Shown in pieces: positions 47,301 to 55,672 of a stretch of 64,000 nucleotides of DNA (positions within the stretch are counted from its first letter, which is position 1; each line of letters begins with the position of its first letter). The position numbers and the translations under genes were made by a program. The DNA comes from Mytilisepta virgata. Lineage: Eukaryota > Mollusca > Bivalvia > Mytilida > Mytilidae. Below the pieces are notes generated by a model. The model did no database searches, was not told the DNA's origin, and was given only the letters and a program-made list of their open reading frames with translations. The stretch is taken from NCBI GenBank assembly GCA_028015205.1, contig JAPWFG010000025.1:1426001-1490000 (forward strand). Reading direction: 5' to 3'.

Positions 47301-50300
47301 CTGTCTTAATGGATTGCGTTTTTTGGATTTCTCCTTATGTGTATTTGTCCTCTATATCAATATTCCACATTAATATGTTTAACCCCCAAAATAGTCATAC
47401 AGCCATCATGACCATCGCTTGGGATTATTTGAAATCGATCATGATTCTGGTTATCGATTGGTATGAAAAAGTTACCTTTCTTGTTTATTTTTCATTTTCC
47501 TTTTTGAAAAATAATTAGTTAATTTCGATCTCATTGTTAGCTCAACTGGCAAAAGGTCAGTGTAAGCCATTGCCATCACATGGCCCCGTCACTCCATTGA
47601 ATGTTTATTATTAAGATTTTAATCTTCTTCGTGAGAGGTGCTAGGCAGAGTTTAACCAAACTTTGTAGAGATGTTTATTTTTATGTCCTTCCAGAGTTGT
47701 TACCTTGGTGCTGGTTAGTGAAAAACATGAAAACAAGAGCTTTTTCTATTTCACATTCTCTGTGCTTTAAAAGAATTCCCCTCGTTATGTTTCTTTAAAT
47801 GTCATAAATAAATCCTGTTACATACGACGGACCCTATGATGATGTATTTAAATTTGTTCTGAAAAACAATGGATTTACAACCAGCTGACAGCAGGTTATA
47901 TTTATGAAATGTGGAATATTGTTTTTATTTTCGGCTAACAAATATGGCTTCCACAAACCAAAATGGGCATTTCTGATAAGATATGCAACTTACCATGTAC
48001 TTCGACATAACACAACTCAACAAATGCTTCATTTGGATCTGTATTATAAAACACAACTTTTCTTCCCACTATGTTACAATCAATATTAAATATAAACTGC
48101 TGATTTTCTAGGGTGTCTGGATCTTTATAACAAAGAAAACCGACAGGTGTTCCATGTGGTATATTTCCACTTGTACTATTTGTTACATACAAAGAAAATC
48201 CATTTACTCGTGTAGCGACTGAAAAAAAAATCTTAAAGACAATGCCTGTAATTAAAGCTGTATGTTATCTACATGTTTTATCACCGACTTGAAATAAATG
48301 TCGGGCCGTTAAGAGCCCTGGTTACCACATAAAAATATCTGATTTTATTTGCTGTACTTTAGTAAAAAAAAACATGATTATATACATTAACATTATTGTG
48401 CTCAAGACAGAGAAGACAATTTGTTTTTCTGTGACGTTAGAGCGATTTCACGTTATGTAAATGTACCATTTCACCTAAAAATTAAAACAACGCCATACGA
48501 CCCATTTCGTTATAAAAATATGATAAAAACACAAAACTCTGAGGTTGGTACCATACATTGTAGGTACCATCTTCAACATGTAAAGGAGAACATTTTCTAG
48601 ATAAATTTGACTTCTGTTTAAATGCGTATTGAAACTCACGTCGCATTTGTCTTTGCTTTCGACCTAAGATCGTACATTTCTACATCAAGAAGGACATGAC
48701 TGGGGAAAATCCCTTATCTATGTTTATAGCCGTAGCCATTGAGATTTTACCACCCTATAACACCACTGTATAGCCTTTGGCTCCGACTGTGGCTGTACAA
48801 AGGTGCAAAAAGCTATTTGAAGCGTAGATAATAGATATAATTTTACCTCAGATATATATCAATGACACACTAGGTTCATAAATACTAACGTGATTTCAAA
48901 TAATTTTGACATTTATTTTATTTCGAAAACTGGGCTCTCGGTGAATAACCTAGTTTGAAAAACAATAAGTGGAGAATTATAAATTATTCACTAGGCAATA
49001 AACCTCTTGAAAACAATCAGCAGTAGGAGCTATCATAATTATCATTCCATGCTATAATAATAATACAATTACCACCCTTTCAAGAGGTGCATATCCAAAA
49101 TTGTAAACCTGAGTTATTCCCTTCCGGAAAGTCTCGAAACTCGGGGTATAACCGAAACTCAGGTTGGCAATTGTTTGGTATTCACCTCTTGAAAGGGCAA
49201 TAATTGTATAATATCAAATATTAGTATCTTTGGATTGTTATTTTCTAATGGAAGAAGAATTTTAACGAACTATAATGCAGATATTTATTAAATTGCACAA
49301 GTAACTAGACCTTGCTCAACTGGTTTTCTTAAATGAATATTATTGCCATTGAATTTTTTTAATGGTATAAAATTTATTACTATATTAGGGGGTCATCAGA
49401 TTTATTTTTTAAGTTTATTAAATTGATAACATCATGTATGTGAAAGCGCAACATCATAACGTTGTCGCGCTATAAATGGTATATATTTAGTGTTTTGACA
49501 CATAGGACAAATGGTTTCCACTGCGAAAAGGAAACCGGTGATCCTATCTTTATTTAGTATCAATAAAACAGAACAATTAACAGAAAATAACACGCATGTT
49601 TATAAACATTCTACTTAAAAAATTTTTGCGGCTGTCTTTAGGTCATGTATGTGAAATCTATGGTAAACGGCCTTTTTTTCATAAGTTTTAAATCAAACTT
49701 TTTGAACAAATATAAAAGTTAGAACACATTCAAAATATTAAAATTTCGATATTTAGATGCAGTTTCGGATATTTTAGCTTTATTCAAAATTTCATAAAAA
49801 ATCGTTCATTTTCAAGCGGGTTTACTTTAGAATGAATCTAGATGGATGAATATTGTTCAATATCAAGTGGTAATTATGTTATGCGTACCAGTAACCAGTA
49901 ATTGATGTGAGCAGACGACACAAAAATTTACAGGGAACACTCAAGGGTAAGTTTAGTATGTATATTTGTGTACTAGTACAACAATTGCAGATAAAACGGG
50001 TTGATTGATTGATTGATTGATTCAATAGTTTTCAATGCCCTGTGGGGAACATTTAAGCCATATCATGACCAGATCTAATTAATTAATGTTGATAGAAAAT
50101 AAATTGCATTTTAATTCTTTTAGAATATACATATTTAAAACATTTTAACAACACATTTTTATTTCCTGGAAATCGAGGAATTGGTATCCTAATATTAGTT
50201 AATATAATACTTACACGTATCTCTGAAATATATGATCACTGTGCTTATGAAAAGAGGTTCGACAAAGTAAAGACTCCACCAGGCAGTCTTCTGGATTCCC

Positions 50301-50421
50301 TGTCCTGTATGAGAGCAACCAGAAGACCAATTTGTTGAAGCAGGCGGAGTAAGTGCTCTGTCTGCAGTATAGATGTTATAATCTGTGCTTTGGTGTGCCT
50401 GTCCTTCTTGGGTTAAATTCT
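23102..50421 (-). CDS. Transmembrane receptor with discoidin-like and multiple EGF/laminin-type domains (MEGF10/scavenger-receptor-F-like)
   Basis: Fourteen minus-strand exons join with compatible phases (almost all phase 1). They give about 746 residues lacking the N-terminus. Domain order is fucolectin/F5-8C-like domain (exons 50215-50421 and 47994-48218), Cys-rich module (39253-39450), second F5-8C-like domain (38748-38930 and 35771-35947), six 8-Cys EGF/laminin-type repeats (30714 down to 25254), transmembrane helix (24707-24810) and cytoplasmic tail (24008-24089 and 23102-23325). The layout resembles molluscan MEGF10/Draper-like receptors, which in other animals act in engulfment or lectin-like recognition. 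Ligand and role here are inference. The tail has YENT, YINT and YQNE (YxN) plus YDGV and YESI motifs, plausible SH2-docking sites. The start codon and signal peptide exon were not found and may lie upstream or beyond the window. Additional phase-1 exons could have been missed. Confidence 0.85.
24008..24089 (-). CDS. Receptor exon: juxtamembrane cytoplasmic tail
   Basis: ACAG acceptor, phase 0 start, GGTAAC donor, phase 1 end. It starts with basic residues (RNSRNG), as expected for a stop-transfer side, and contains the YENT motif. Confidence 0.75.
24707..24810 (-). CDS. Receptor exon: transmembrane segment
   Basis: An acidic/Ser stalk (MTEDSDSS) is followed by a hydrophobic helix of about 22 residues with a GVGVGV start. 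Phase 1 acceptor (TATAG) and phase 0 donor (GTAAGG). Confidence 0.85.
25254..25397 (-). CDS. Receptor exon: EGF/laminin-type repeat 6
   Basis: 48 codons from CSNGTYGRNC to CKPGWKISPKC. TTTTAG acceptor and AGTAAGC donor. Closely similar to repeats 3 and 5, which suggests local exon duplication. Confidence 0.85.
25398..26015. other. Intron sequence, nothing recognised
   Basis: AT-rich intron between EGF repeats 5 and 6. No exon, RNA or repeat was recognised in this part. Confidence 0.5.
26016..27126 (+). repeat. Dispersed repeat (AGCTCACCTGG ... GAGCCTCTTGTTTT)
   Basis: It begins AGCTCACCTGG, passes through a (GTCCGTC)-type microsatellite and degenerate CTTCTCCTCTGAAACC units, and ends AGGTGAGCGATACAGG with a GAGCCTCTTG tail. 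It lies in a receptor intron. Confidence 0.85.
27790..28880 (-). repeat. Dispersed repeat, reverse orientation
   Basis: Inverse of the same class: AGAGGCTCTCAT start, about 150-bp units with AATTCTGAAAGAGGACCAT, and a GGACGACGGACGCCAAGTGATGG end. Confidence 0.85.
28960..29103 (-). CDS. Receptor exon: EGF/laminin-type repeat 5
   Basis: 48 codons from ECNANYFGENC to CKPGWEYKEKC. TGTAG acceptor. The donor is placed at AGTAGGT to keep phase 1. An alternative GT lies four bases on. Confidence 0.8.
29575..29706 (-). CDS. Receptor exon: EGF/laminin-type repeat 4
   Basis: 44 codons from CNDTHYGVNC to GWEGESC. GAAG acceptor and GGTAAAT donor, phase 1 to 1. Confidence 0.8.
29982..30125 (-). CDS. Receptor exon: EGF/laminin-type repeat 3
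   Basis: 48 codons from CSLGTYGINC to CKPGWKFGPKC. CTAG acceptor and AGTAAGT donor, phase 1 to 1. Confidence 0.85.
30403..30543 (-). CDS. Receptor exon: EGF/laminin-type repeat 2
   Basis: 47 codons, eight cysteines, from ECENGKYGSQC to GWIGNNC. TTTCAG acceptor and GGTACA donor, phase 1 to 1. Confidence 0.85.
30714..30848 (-). CDS. Receptor exon: EGF/laminin-type repeat 1
   Basis: 45 codons with eight cysteines, starting GCQSRWYGKYC. The acceptor is CCAG. The donor GGTTTTTTTT is weak, so the 3' end is less certain, but the phase fits the next exon. Confidence 0.8.
31292..31725 (+). pseudogene. PIF/Harbinger (HARBI1-like) transposase remnant
   Basis: The open part contains RSDHWCSTVVHAIWNDT and FRMSKDTYDFLFQEI, then FRQCINVHK, in the order seen in HARBI1-like nucleases. 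A frameshift near 31565 moves on to WRLATHAEYRTI, then an in-frame stop, HLFAVGPSTCC, another stop, and NVMPSYIRFP. The C-terminal half with the remaining catalytic acid is missing. It lies in a receptor intron on the opposite strand. Terminal repeats were not identified. Confidence 0.75.
31726..35122. other. Large intron, AT-rich; contains a C15 homopolymer
   Basis: No exon was recognised. A run of about 15 C lies at 32812-32826. The open frame at 33080-33331 is compositionally AT-driven and not supported as a gene. Confidence 0.5.
35123..35650 (-). repeat. Dispersed repeat, reverse orientation, short copy
   Basis: Starts CAAGAGGCTCAGAGGGCTGAG, has TTTCAGAGGAGAAG units, and ends GGACGGACTACGGACAGGTG followed by AGCTAA. 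It is the inverse of the class at 26016-27126. Confidence 0.85.
35771..35947 (-). CDS. Receptor exon: second F5/8C-like domain, C-terminal half
   Basis: TAG acceptor, GGTAAGT donor, 59 codons, phase 1 to 1. The product ends LQICEIEVIG, the usual closing strand. The frame is the one continuing from 38748. A longer frame at 35720-35944 read in another phase is a shadow. Confidence 0.85.
35948..38747. other. Intron between the two halves of the second F5/8C-like domain
   Basis: Contains a degenerate repeat with about 160-bp spacing at 36560-36895 (landmark TAGAGTGTTCACA at 36617 and 36774). A short open frame at 37337-37585 has no family signature. The rest is AT-rich. Confidence 0.5.
38748..38930 (-). 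CDS. Receptor exon: second F5/8C-like domain, N-terminal half
   Basis: CAG acceptor, GGTAAGG donor, phase 1 to 1. The product contains KNLALKKTAVQ, SSVDGN and SWIEVDIG, matching the N-L-A-x-x-K, A-V-D-G-N and W-x-x-V-D-L-G signatures of galactose-binding-like domains. Confidence 0.85.
39253..39450 (-). CDS. Receptor exon: Cys-rich EGF-like module
   Basis: 66 codons, phase 1 to 1, donor AGTAAGTAAG. The product has CPLTKYGTNC followed by many cysteines, ending CSNGRNGKYCDK. It joins VEVHG to the second discoidin-like domain. Confidence 0.85.
40615..42066 (-). pseudogene. Mutator-like transposase pseudogene
   Basis: Reading the minus strand, pieces in order are an AT-hook-like MSKRGRPKK start (42066), a CWTCKF cysteine pair, GIHVGLQSSPLGIE with LAGIPVPSRSSMHNAG, SVSGDARYNN with TPSQPATQ, GQFTSDGDSAAS, RHLSESQRKIVKN with MFPGKN, and a tail with LAHEHYI. 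This order fits the Mutator-like transposases abundant in molluscs. The DARYNN and DGDS segments are likely catalytic-acid positions. At least four frameshifts or stops separate the pieces, so it is dead. It lies in the intron between the Cys-rich exon and the fucolectin-like domain. Confidence 0.75.
42067..43719. other. Intron, AT-rich, no gene recognised
   Basis: No exon was seen. The stretch near 42705-43330, with GGGGGCACTACAG, may be a dispersed repeat, but no second copy was found in this window. Confidence 0.4.
43720..45651 (+). repeat. RT-element fragment, tandem copy 1
   Basis: Direct repeat of 45800-47776 at an offset of 2080 bp with very few differences. It contains an RT open frame and a 3' tail with the CCTGGTTTTTATAGGAGTTC motif that also occurs alone at 22780 and 59600. 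Confidence 0.9.
44340..44920 (+). pseudogene. Reverse transcriptase fragment, copy 1
   Basis: The segment encodes pieces of the RT palm: GIPM before a frameshift, APLLADLFLYSYE, then RYIDDVLSLNND with the YIDD catalytic motif and the IVNFSFLSSNIP region. The 387-bp open part is 44409-44795. A stop follows, then a LLLSEKLLDQGF-like continuation. The N-terminal RT and any endonuclease are missing. The exact retroelement family is not resolved (non-LTR or Penelope-like). Confidence 0.75.
45655..45792 (+). repeat. Left arm of a 138-bp inverted repeat around tandem copy 2 and a receptor exon
   Basis: Inverse of 48621-48759 with almost no differences. The interval between the arms contains RT tandem copy 2 and the exon at 47994-48218. 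Confidence 0.9.
46420..46945 (+). pseudogene. Reverse transcriptase fragment, copy 2
   Basis: Same RT fragment as 44340-44920, with LYIDD in place of RYIDD and one Gly/Ser difference near the end. The frameshift upstream of the open part and the following stop are shared with copy 1. The element was therefore inactive before the local duplication. Confidence 0.75.
46949..47054. repeat. Perfect 51-bp-arm palindrome with 4-base loop
   Basis: 46949-46999 is exactly inverse to 47004-47054 with CGTT between. Copy 1 has only the left arm followed by ATATCTAAG, so the right arm was copied from the left as an inverted insertion. Confidence 0.95.
47994..48218 (-). CDS. Receptor exon: fucolectin-like domain, C-terminal half
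   Basis: A poly-T tract and CAG acceptor precede it and a GGTAAGT donor ends it. The product has GFSLYVTNST, a Cys-Tyr-Lys-Asp segment and the closing ELCYVEVHG typical of this domain's last strand. Its 225 bp are phase 1 to 1. It sits between the two arms of an inverted repeat (45655 and 48621). Confidence 0.85.
48621..48759 (-). repeat. Right arm of the 138-bp inverted repeat
   Basis: Inverse of 45655-45792. The match spans AATGCGTATTGAAACTCACG through ACCACCCTATA. Confidence 0.9.
48760..50214. other. Intron between the fucolectin-like exons
   Basis: Contains the hairpin element at 49059-49213 and a short (GATT)n run near 50001-50025. No further exon was recognised. Confidence 0.5.
49059..49213. 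mobile_element. Short inverted-repeat element (MITE-like)
   Basis: The ends pair through ATACAATTA, CCCTTTCAAGAGGTG and AACCTGAGTT and their inverses, with several mismatches. About 155 bp long, in an intron. No clear target duplication was identified. Confidence 0.6.
50215..50421 (-). CDS. Receptor exon: fucolectin-like domain, N-terminal half
   Basis: Acceptor TTTAG precedes and donor GTAAGT follows, phase 1 to 1. The product begins Glu-Asn-Leu and has the TADRALTP and WWSLYFVEP segments that correspond to the A-D-A-V-D-G and W-x-V-D-L-G positions of discoidin-like folds. It is the most 5' exon recognised. The LTR element at 50566 lies 145 bp upstream. Confidence 0.8.
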
Positions 50422-50565
50422 CTAAACATAAGATTATATTATATTACATTGAATTACAATGCATACAAGAATAGTATAAAAAGAGTGTACTCCTTCAAAA
50501 TAACAATCGAAGCTGCCAAGCCCATTCCTTAAACTATAAAAAAGAAATAACAGAATAAGTAAATC

Positions 50566-51541
50566 TGTAACGTGCAGGGTGTCAGACCCACACGCCAGAT
50601 GGGGGAATTGGTACAACAAAAGTTTTACCACGTGAATTCGTGCCGAGGTTACTTCCACCGATTTGTTGGGTGCCTATACTGCACGTCTGCTTAACTAGTG
50701 GTAGCGTAATGTTGATTCGAATGACCCTTAGAACCTATTCCCTTACCAAATGACCAGAGACCTTATTGTATGCTTGTGTGCGAAAGTGTCCCTAACCGAT
50801 TGTAATGTTAACGACCACGAGTATACTACTGACAGTTGTTCTCTAAGCAGCGACCCTCTGGTTCTTATTCAGAGACTAAGTGGCGCCAACCCACAAGGAC
50901 AGGATGTTATTGCCTCCTGTTTGTGTTGAAAGGTAATGTTGTATGACAAAAAAAACCACTGGTCCTTATTCAGGAACAGGTGCCCACTGGTATTAAGTAA
51001 CCGTTTGTCAGGACCACTTGTTACACAAGACAATTAGTCACCGCCTTATTCAGACAGTTAAAATGGTCTACTTCTTATTCTTCCAATTGTACTTGAAAAA
51101 CTTGTAAGAATTAATTACCTTCCTAACTATACAGTCGCTCAGATTTGTATTGGTTGTGTTCTTACTCAGAACTCCCGAGAAACTGAAAAACTCCCGCTTA
51201 TATACCTTATTCTGTAACCTCTAAACCAAATAATCTCTAATCCAAAATAAAATAATCCCGCATCACGTCGGCATTTTACCCAACCAAACTAATACCATTG
51301 GTTTTGAAGTGTACTTTTATAACTTCGAATTAACCGACCAGGATCGGACAACGTGCATGTATCTAAATTCCGGATTATAGTCCGAACCTTTTCCGTAAAT
51401 TACCATAGTACCAAATAACTTGAAAACGAAAGTAGGATTTCTATCAAACAATAGCGTAACCAAATCGATCTTTTGACAATATAAATGAATTAAAAAGTTC
51501 CCAAACTAGCTTAAAACGTAAGTCTAATAAATTTCGTCACA
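50566..51541 (-). repeat. 3' LTR
   Basis: About 976 bp. It matches 54723-55668, with extra sequence near 50860-50900 absent from the other LTR. The region just outside (51542-51560) is moderately purine-rich on the minus strand and may be the polypurine tract. Confidence 0.85.
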
Positions 51542-52009
51542 TTACCCACGCCTCTAGGAAATGCGTCCCCGCATTTAACTTAACCAAAGGACTCGGCTGA
51601 CATATTACCAATAGGCCCTTTTTCATGCCTCAAACTCACACAACGTACACAACAGCAGTTTCCAAGGACAAATTGTCACAACTCCCAGAAGTGCCGAATT
51701 CTATCGAACACAAATATATAAGCCTCAAACACCAGGTTGGTCCCTTAGAAATCATACCCTACCAACAAGTCCATTCCTCTCAGCCTTTCCTATGGTACCT
51801 ATAACCTACTTAATCCAGTGGAATTTCCTAAATAACTCACTTAATATGTAAATCTAACATTTTGGCTAAACTTCTCGTCAAAAATTAATTTCAAACTTAT
51901 TACTGGTCATTCGACTTAACTTAAATGTCCTACGCACCTTTGGTTCAAATTTAGCAATACTGAGCAACCGTAACTTTTGACCTATAAAGGGATGATAACA
52001 TATTAAAGT

Positions 52010-52558
52010 TTAATCTAGTATGTGATCTGTTAACCAGGCGGGTGGCTTTCCTTGCCGCCTTGGTCTGTCAGACCGTTCAACCTCTAATACAGGCGTACCT
52101 ATGATAACCTCCTCCGCGTATTCAACGTCGTCTAGAGGAGTGTCGGTGGTTTGTGTGTTCTGTACCTTTTCAGAAACCGTTCCTTTACGACTACTTTCCC
52201 CCCTTAATATTTGATCGGAACAAAAACGCATTCTATCGACATGCACCACTTGCTCACGTTCGTTTCGCCCACAATCGACGGTATAAGTTACTTCGGAATT
52301 TCTCCTAACTACATTAAAAGGACCCCGCCACTGGCTCGTGAATTTTGGCGAACGGCCAGGTGCCCGAAGGGGAAAGTGAACATAGACTTTTTCCCCTGCC
52401 TCGAATTTACACCACATGAATTTTTTTTCATGGTTTTTCTTTTGCCTCATGATTTGCCCCGTGCCATGTTTTTGTACTAGTTGGTGTGCCACTTCCATCC
52501 TATCTTGTAATTCCCAAGCCCATCGATTTTGGGGAATTGGCTTGGAATGGGAAGGCAA
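52010..52558 (-). CDS. Integrase C-terminal / pol tail ORF, 182 aa
   Basis: Continues the pol region after 52573. It has a WCKFEAGEKVYVHFPLRAPG segment and a KFTSQWRGPFNVV segment typical of the chromodomain-proximal C-terminal part of Ty3/gypsy integrases, then a variable acidic tail. It is separated from the DDE ORF by a frame break near 52560-52575. Likely part of one ancestral integrase. Confidence 0.75.
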   Translation of the reverse strand: MPSHSKPIPQNRWAWELQDRMEVAHQLVQKHGTGQIMRQKKNHEKKFMWCKFEAGEKVYVHFPLRAPGRSPKFTSQWRGPFNVVRRNSEVTYTVDCGRNEREQVVHVDRMRFCSDQILRGESSRKGTVSEKVQNTQTTDTPLDDVEYAEEVIIGTPVLEVERSDRPRRQGKPPAWLTDHILD

Positions 52559-52572
52559 TGTATATATCAGAT

Positions 52573-53574
52573 CTAAGGGGTAGCAACCTCTCGACCAAGC
52601 ATCAGGCAGTTTGGAGTATACCCGGTAGTTTCGGGCTCGGCTGACCTATAAGCCATCATGACAAGAGGGAGTAGGGTGTCCCAGTCAGAGTGAAAGTTAT
52701 TAACGTAATTGGTCAGGATAGTGGCAAGCATCTTATTGAAACGCTCTACCATCCCATCTGATTGAGGATGGTAGGGTGTTGTGCGAGTTTTGTTTATTTG
52801 AAGCAGGTCGCACATTTTTCTAAAGAGCTGGCTTTCGAACTGGCTACCTTGATCACTATGGATGGTTGATGGTACTCCAAACCTGGTAACCACCTGATTG
52901 ACAAGGATATTAGCGACTGTACTTGCTTCCATATTAGGCATGGCATGGCTTTCGGGCCATTTTGTGTAATAGTCGCTGATGACCAAAATATACTTGTTCC
53001 CTTTTTCGGTCGTAGGCAGCTCGCCTAAAATGTCAACTGTTATCCTCTCCATGGGATAACCAGACTCCTGAGTCTGCATGGGGGCCTTGCGCTTGGGAAT
53101 TGGCTTTTTCCTCTTATTGCAGGCCTCACAACCTGAGATATAACTCCACGTTTTCCCCCTTACATTAGGCCAGTAAAACTTTTCCCTAATGCGTCCTAAA
53201 GTTTTCTTGATACCTAAATGCGCAGATGTCTTGTTGTCATGTGCATAACGAAGCACTCGTCGTCTCTCCGTTATGGGTACAATAGCTTGCATGACCCCGG
53301 AGTCAGATGATACCCTATATACTATACCATCTTCGAGCCTCAAGGAGTTCCACTGGGCCCAAAGAGATTTGATAAGGTAACTGTGTTTCCCTATACTGTG
53401 TTGGGAGGGTCTCTTGTCGGCAATTAACCACCCTTTGACAACCTGTAAATCTTTATCATTATCTTGAAATTGTTTCAAATCTAACCCAAGTTCGTTATTG
53501 TCGGGGTCAGCCACTGGAGATAATATCATATGGACCGGGGTGGAAGTTTTATCTATGTTGGTCCCTAGGTACAA
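52573..53574 (-). CDS. Integrase (zinc HHCC and DDE core), 333 aa
   Basis: Shows an HHCC-type zinc module (H112, H119, C149, C152) and the catalytic triad D181, D241 and E277 with the D-X35-E spacing of retroviral-type integrases. The first ~90 residues correspond to sequence just before integrase in Ty3/gypsy pol. The expected upstream protease, RT and RNase H are absent, so it could move only with help. Confidence 0.85.
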   Translation of the reverse strand: MYLGTNIDKTSTPVHMILSPVADPDNNELGLDLKQFQDNDKDLQVVKGWLIADKRPSQHSIGKHSYLIKSLWAQWNSLRLEDGIVYRVSSDSGVMQAIVPITERRRVLRYAHDNKTSAHLGIKKTLGRIREKFYWPNVRGKTWSYISGCEACNKRKKPIPKRKAPMQTQESGYPMERITVDILGELPTTEKGNKYILVISDYYTKWPESHAMPNMEASTVANILVNQVVTRFGVPSTIHSDQGSQFESQLFRKMCDLLQINKTRTTPYHPQSDGMVERFNKMLATILTNYVNNFHSDWDTLLPLVMMAYRSAEPETTGYTPNCLMLGREVATP

Positions 53575-54690
53575 AGATAGTCCGCGGTTTTTCTTACGTC
53601 TCGGGCCATGGCTTTAACGTTTGGGTTTGATTTGTCAGATGAAATTCCGGGTGATCTTGGGGAAGACCGGCAGTCCCTTGCCATATGCCCAGATCTTCCG
53701 CAACCATAGCAAATAATGGGGTATGGTCTATTTGATTTTGACTTGAGTTCTTCTAACTCCTTTCTCATACTGGCCAATTGACCGTTTATGGCTTCTAGCA
53801 TCTTCTCAATGTTATCCGAACATTCGGCTTGACCGCTAGCTGACCTATCTGTTTCTACACTGTCTACCCTCCGAAAGTGTGCTTTACCATACTCAGCTTT
53901 ATAGAAGGTCTCTAGTTCGACGGCTAAACAAATTGCACTGTTTAGTTTGTGGGGCGAGACTGTTTTACCTTAATTCTTATTTCAATATTTACCAAGCCAT
54001 CAACAAAGTGTTCCATGGCTAAGGTCTCTCTGACTTCGGCCGGGGCCCTTGGGTATGCTTTATTCACTAAACGACGTACCGCGTGCCCTATTTCTGGCAA
54101 AGTTTCAGAGGCTCGTTTTCTTCTCTTTTTTAACTGAACTCTATAAAGTTATTTTTGGTTCGGGGGTGCGAACCTGTCTTCGAGGGACTTAACCAAATAC
54201 TCAAATTGTCCCTTTCTTTCCTCTGGTAAGTCCCCTTAATGCCGCCGCGAGGTACAGTTCCTTGTTTTGTTCATCCCACCCCTTAATAGATGAGCAAGCT
54301 TCAAAACGTGACCGGTAGTCACTCCAGTCACTTGTCCCGTGGTAATAAGCGACTTTCGGATTCCTGTGCTTATCCTTACCATGAACATTTGGTTTAACCT
54401 CCGGTGCCATAACTGCAGCGCCATTAGATTTTATCTTGGGTCCCGTTAAGTTTGATTATTTTTAACCTCGCCCCTCTTCTCTTCTTAGGTTCGTGGCTTA
54501 CAGGGGTTTGCAGGAAAGGAGTGGTGTGATCATTCTTACTGAGACCAGTTGCTTTTGATGTGATTATACCCGAACCGCTTTCGCTTGAAAATTGAGGTTT
54601 AGGGGTAGTCACTGACATACTGTCTCTTAATTCCTTTTCAATCTGGGTTTCCATTTTACCAATATCCATTTTGGCAATATAAAACACACG
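53565..54690 (-). pseudogene. gag remnant with CCHC zinc knuckle
   Basis: Pieces in order are an N-terminal segment (54424-54687), AYYHGTSDWSDYRSRFEACS (in 54201-54410), a coiled stretch, and a zinc knuckle CYGCGRSGHMARDC in 53565-53801. Frameshifts separate them. The knuckle ORF overlaps the integrase ORF start by a few bases, which marks the junction of the internal deletion. Confidence 0.8.
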
Positions 54691-54722
54691 AGAACAAATC
54701 CCACCGCTGCCACCAAAATTTA

Positions 54723-55668
54723 TGTAACGTACAGGGTGTCAGACCCACACGCCAGATGGGGGAATTGGTACACCAAAAGTTGTACCACGTGAATTCGTGC
54801 CGAGGTTATTTCCCCGGATTTGTTGGGTGCCTATACTGCCTATCTGCTTAACTAGTGGTAGCGTAAGGTTGATTCGAATGACCCTTAGAACCTATTTCCT
54901 TGCCAAATGACCAGAGACCTTAGTGTATGCTTGTGTGCGAAAGTGTCCCTAACCGATTGTAATGTTAACGATCACGGGTATACTACTGACGGTTGCTCTC
55001 TAACGAGCGACCCTCTGGCTCACGGACGGGATGTTATTGCCTTCTGTTTGTGTCGAAAGGTAATGTTGTATGACTAAATAACCACTGGTACTTATTCAGG
55101 AACAGGTACCCACTGGTACTAAGTGACCGTTTGTCAGAACCACTTGTTACACAAGACAATTAGTCACCGCCTTATTCAGACAGTTAAAATGGTCTACTTC
55201 TTATTCGGAAATAGCCAATTGTACTTGAAAACCTTGTAAGAATTAATTACCTTCCTAACTATACAGTCGCTCAGATTTGTATTGGTTGTGGTCTTACTCA
55301 GAACTCCCGAGAAACTGAAAAACTCCCGCTTATATACCTTATTCTGTAACCTCTAAACCAAATAATCTCTAATCCAAATAACCCCGCATCACTTCGGCAT
55401 TTTTTCCCACCCAAATACTACCATTGGTTTTGAAGTGTACTTTTATAACTTCGAATTAACCGAACAGGATCGGACAACGTGAATGTATGTAAATTCCGGA
55501 TTATAGTCCGAACCTTTTCAGTAAATTACCATAGTACCAAAATAACTTGAAAACGAAAGTAGAATTTCTATCAAACAATAGCGTAACCAAATCGATCTTT
55601 TGACAATATAAATGAATTAAAACGTTCCCAAACTAGCTTAAAACGTAAGTCTAATAACTTTTGTCACA
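54723..55668 (-). repeat. 5' LTR
   Basis: About 946 bp, homologous to 50566-51541. Ends TGTGAC...GTTACA on the minus strand. Confidence 0.85.
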
Positions 55669-55672
55669 AATC

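Larger units (their letters stand above)
45800..47776 (+). repeat. RT-element fragment, tandem copy 2
   Basis: Second member of the tandem pair. It is identical in layout to copy 1 except for scattered substitutions and a 51-bp templated inversion at 46949-47054. Confidence 0.9.
50566..55668 (-). mobile_element. Ty3/gypsy-type LTR retrotransposon with internal deletion
   Basis: The two LTRs are 50566-51541 (3' LTR on the minus strand) and 54723-55668 (5' LTR), with TG...CA ends as read on the minus strand. The flanking AATC (50562-50565 and 55669-55672) fits a short target duplication. A primer-site-like TGGTGGCAGCGG follows the 5' LTR. Gag remnants and an integrase are present, but protease, reverse transcriptase and RNase H are missing. 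The LTRs differ by substitutions and indels, so insertion is not very recent. Confidence 0.9.
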
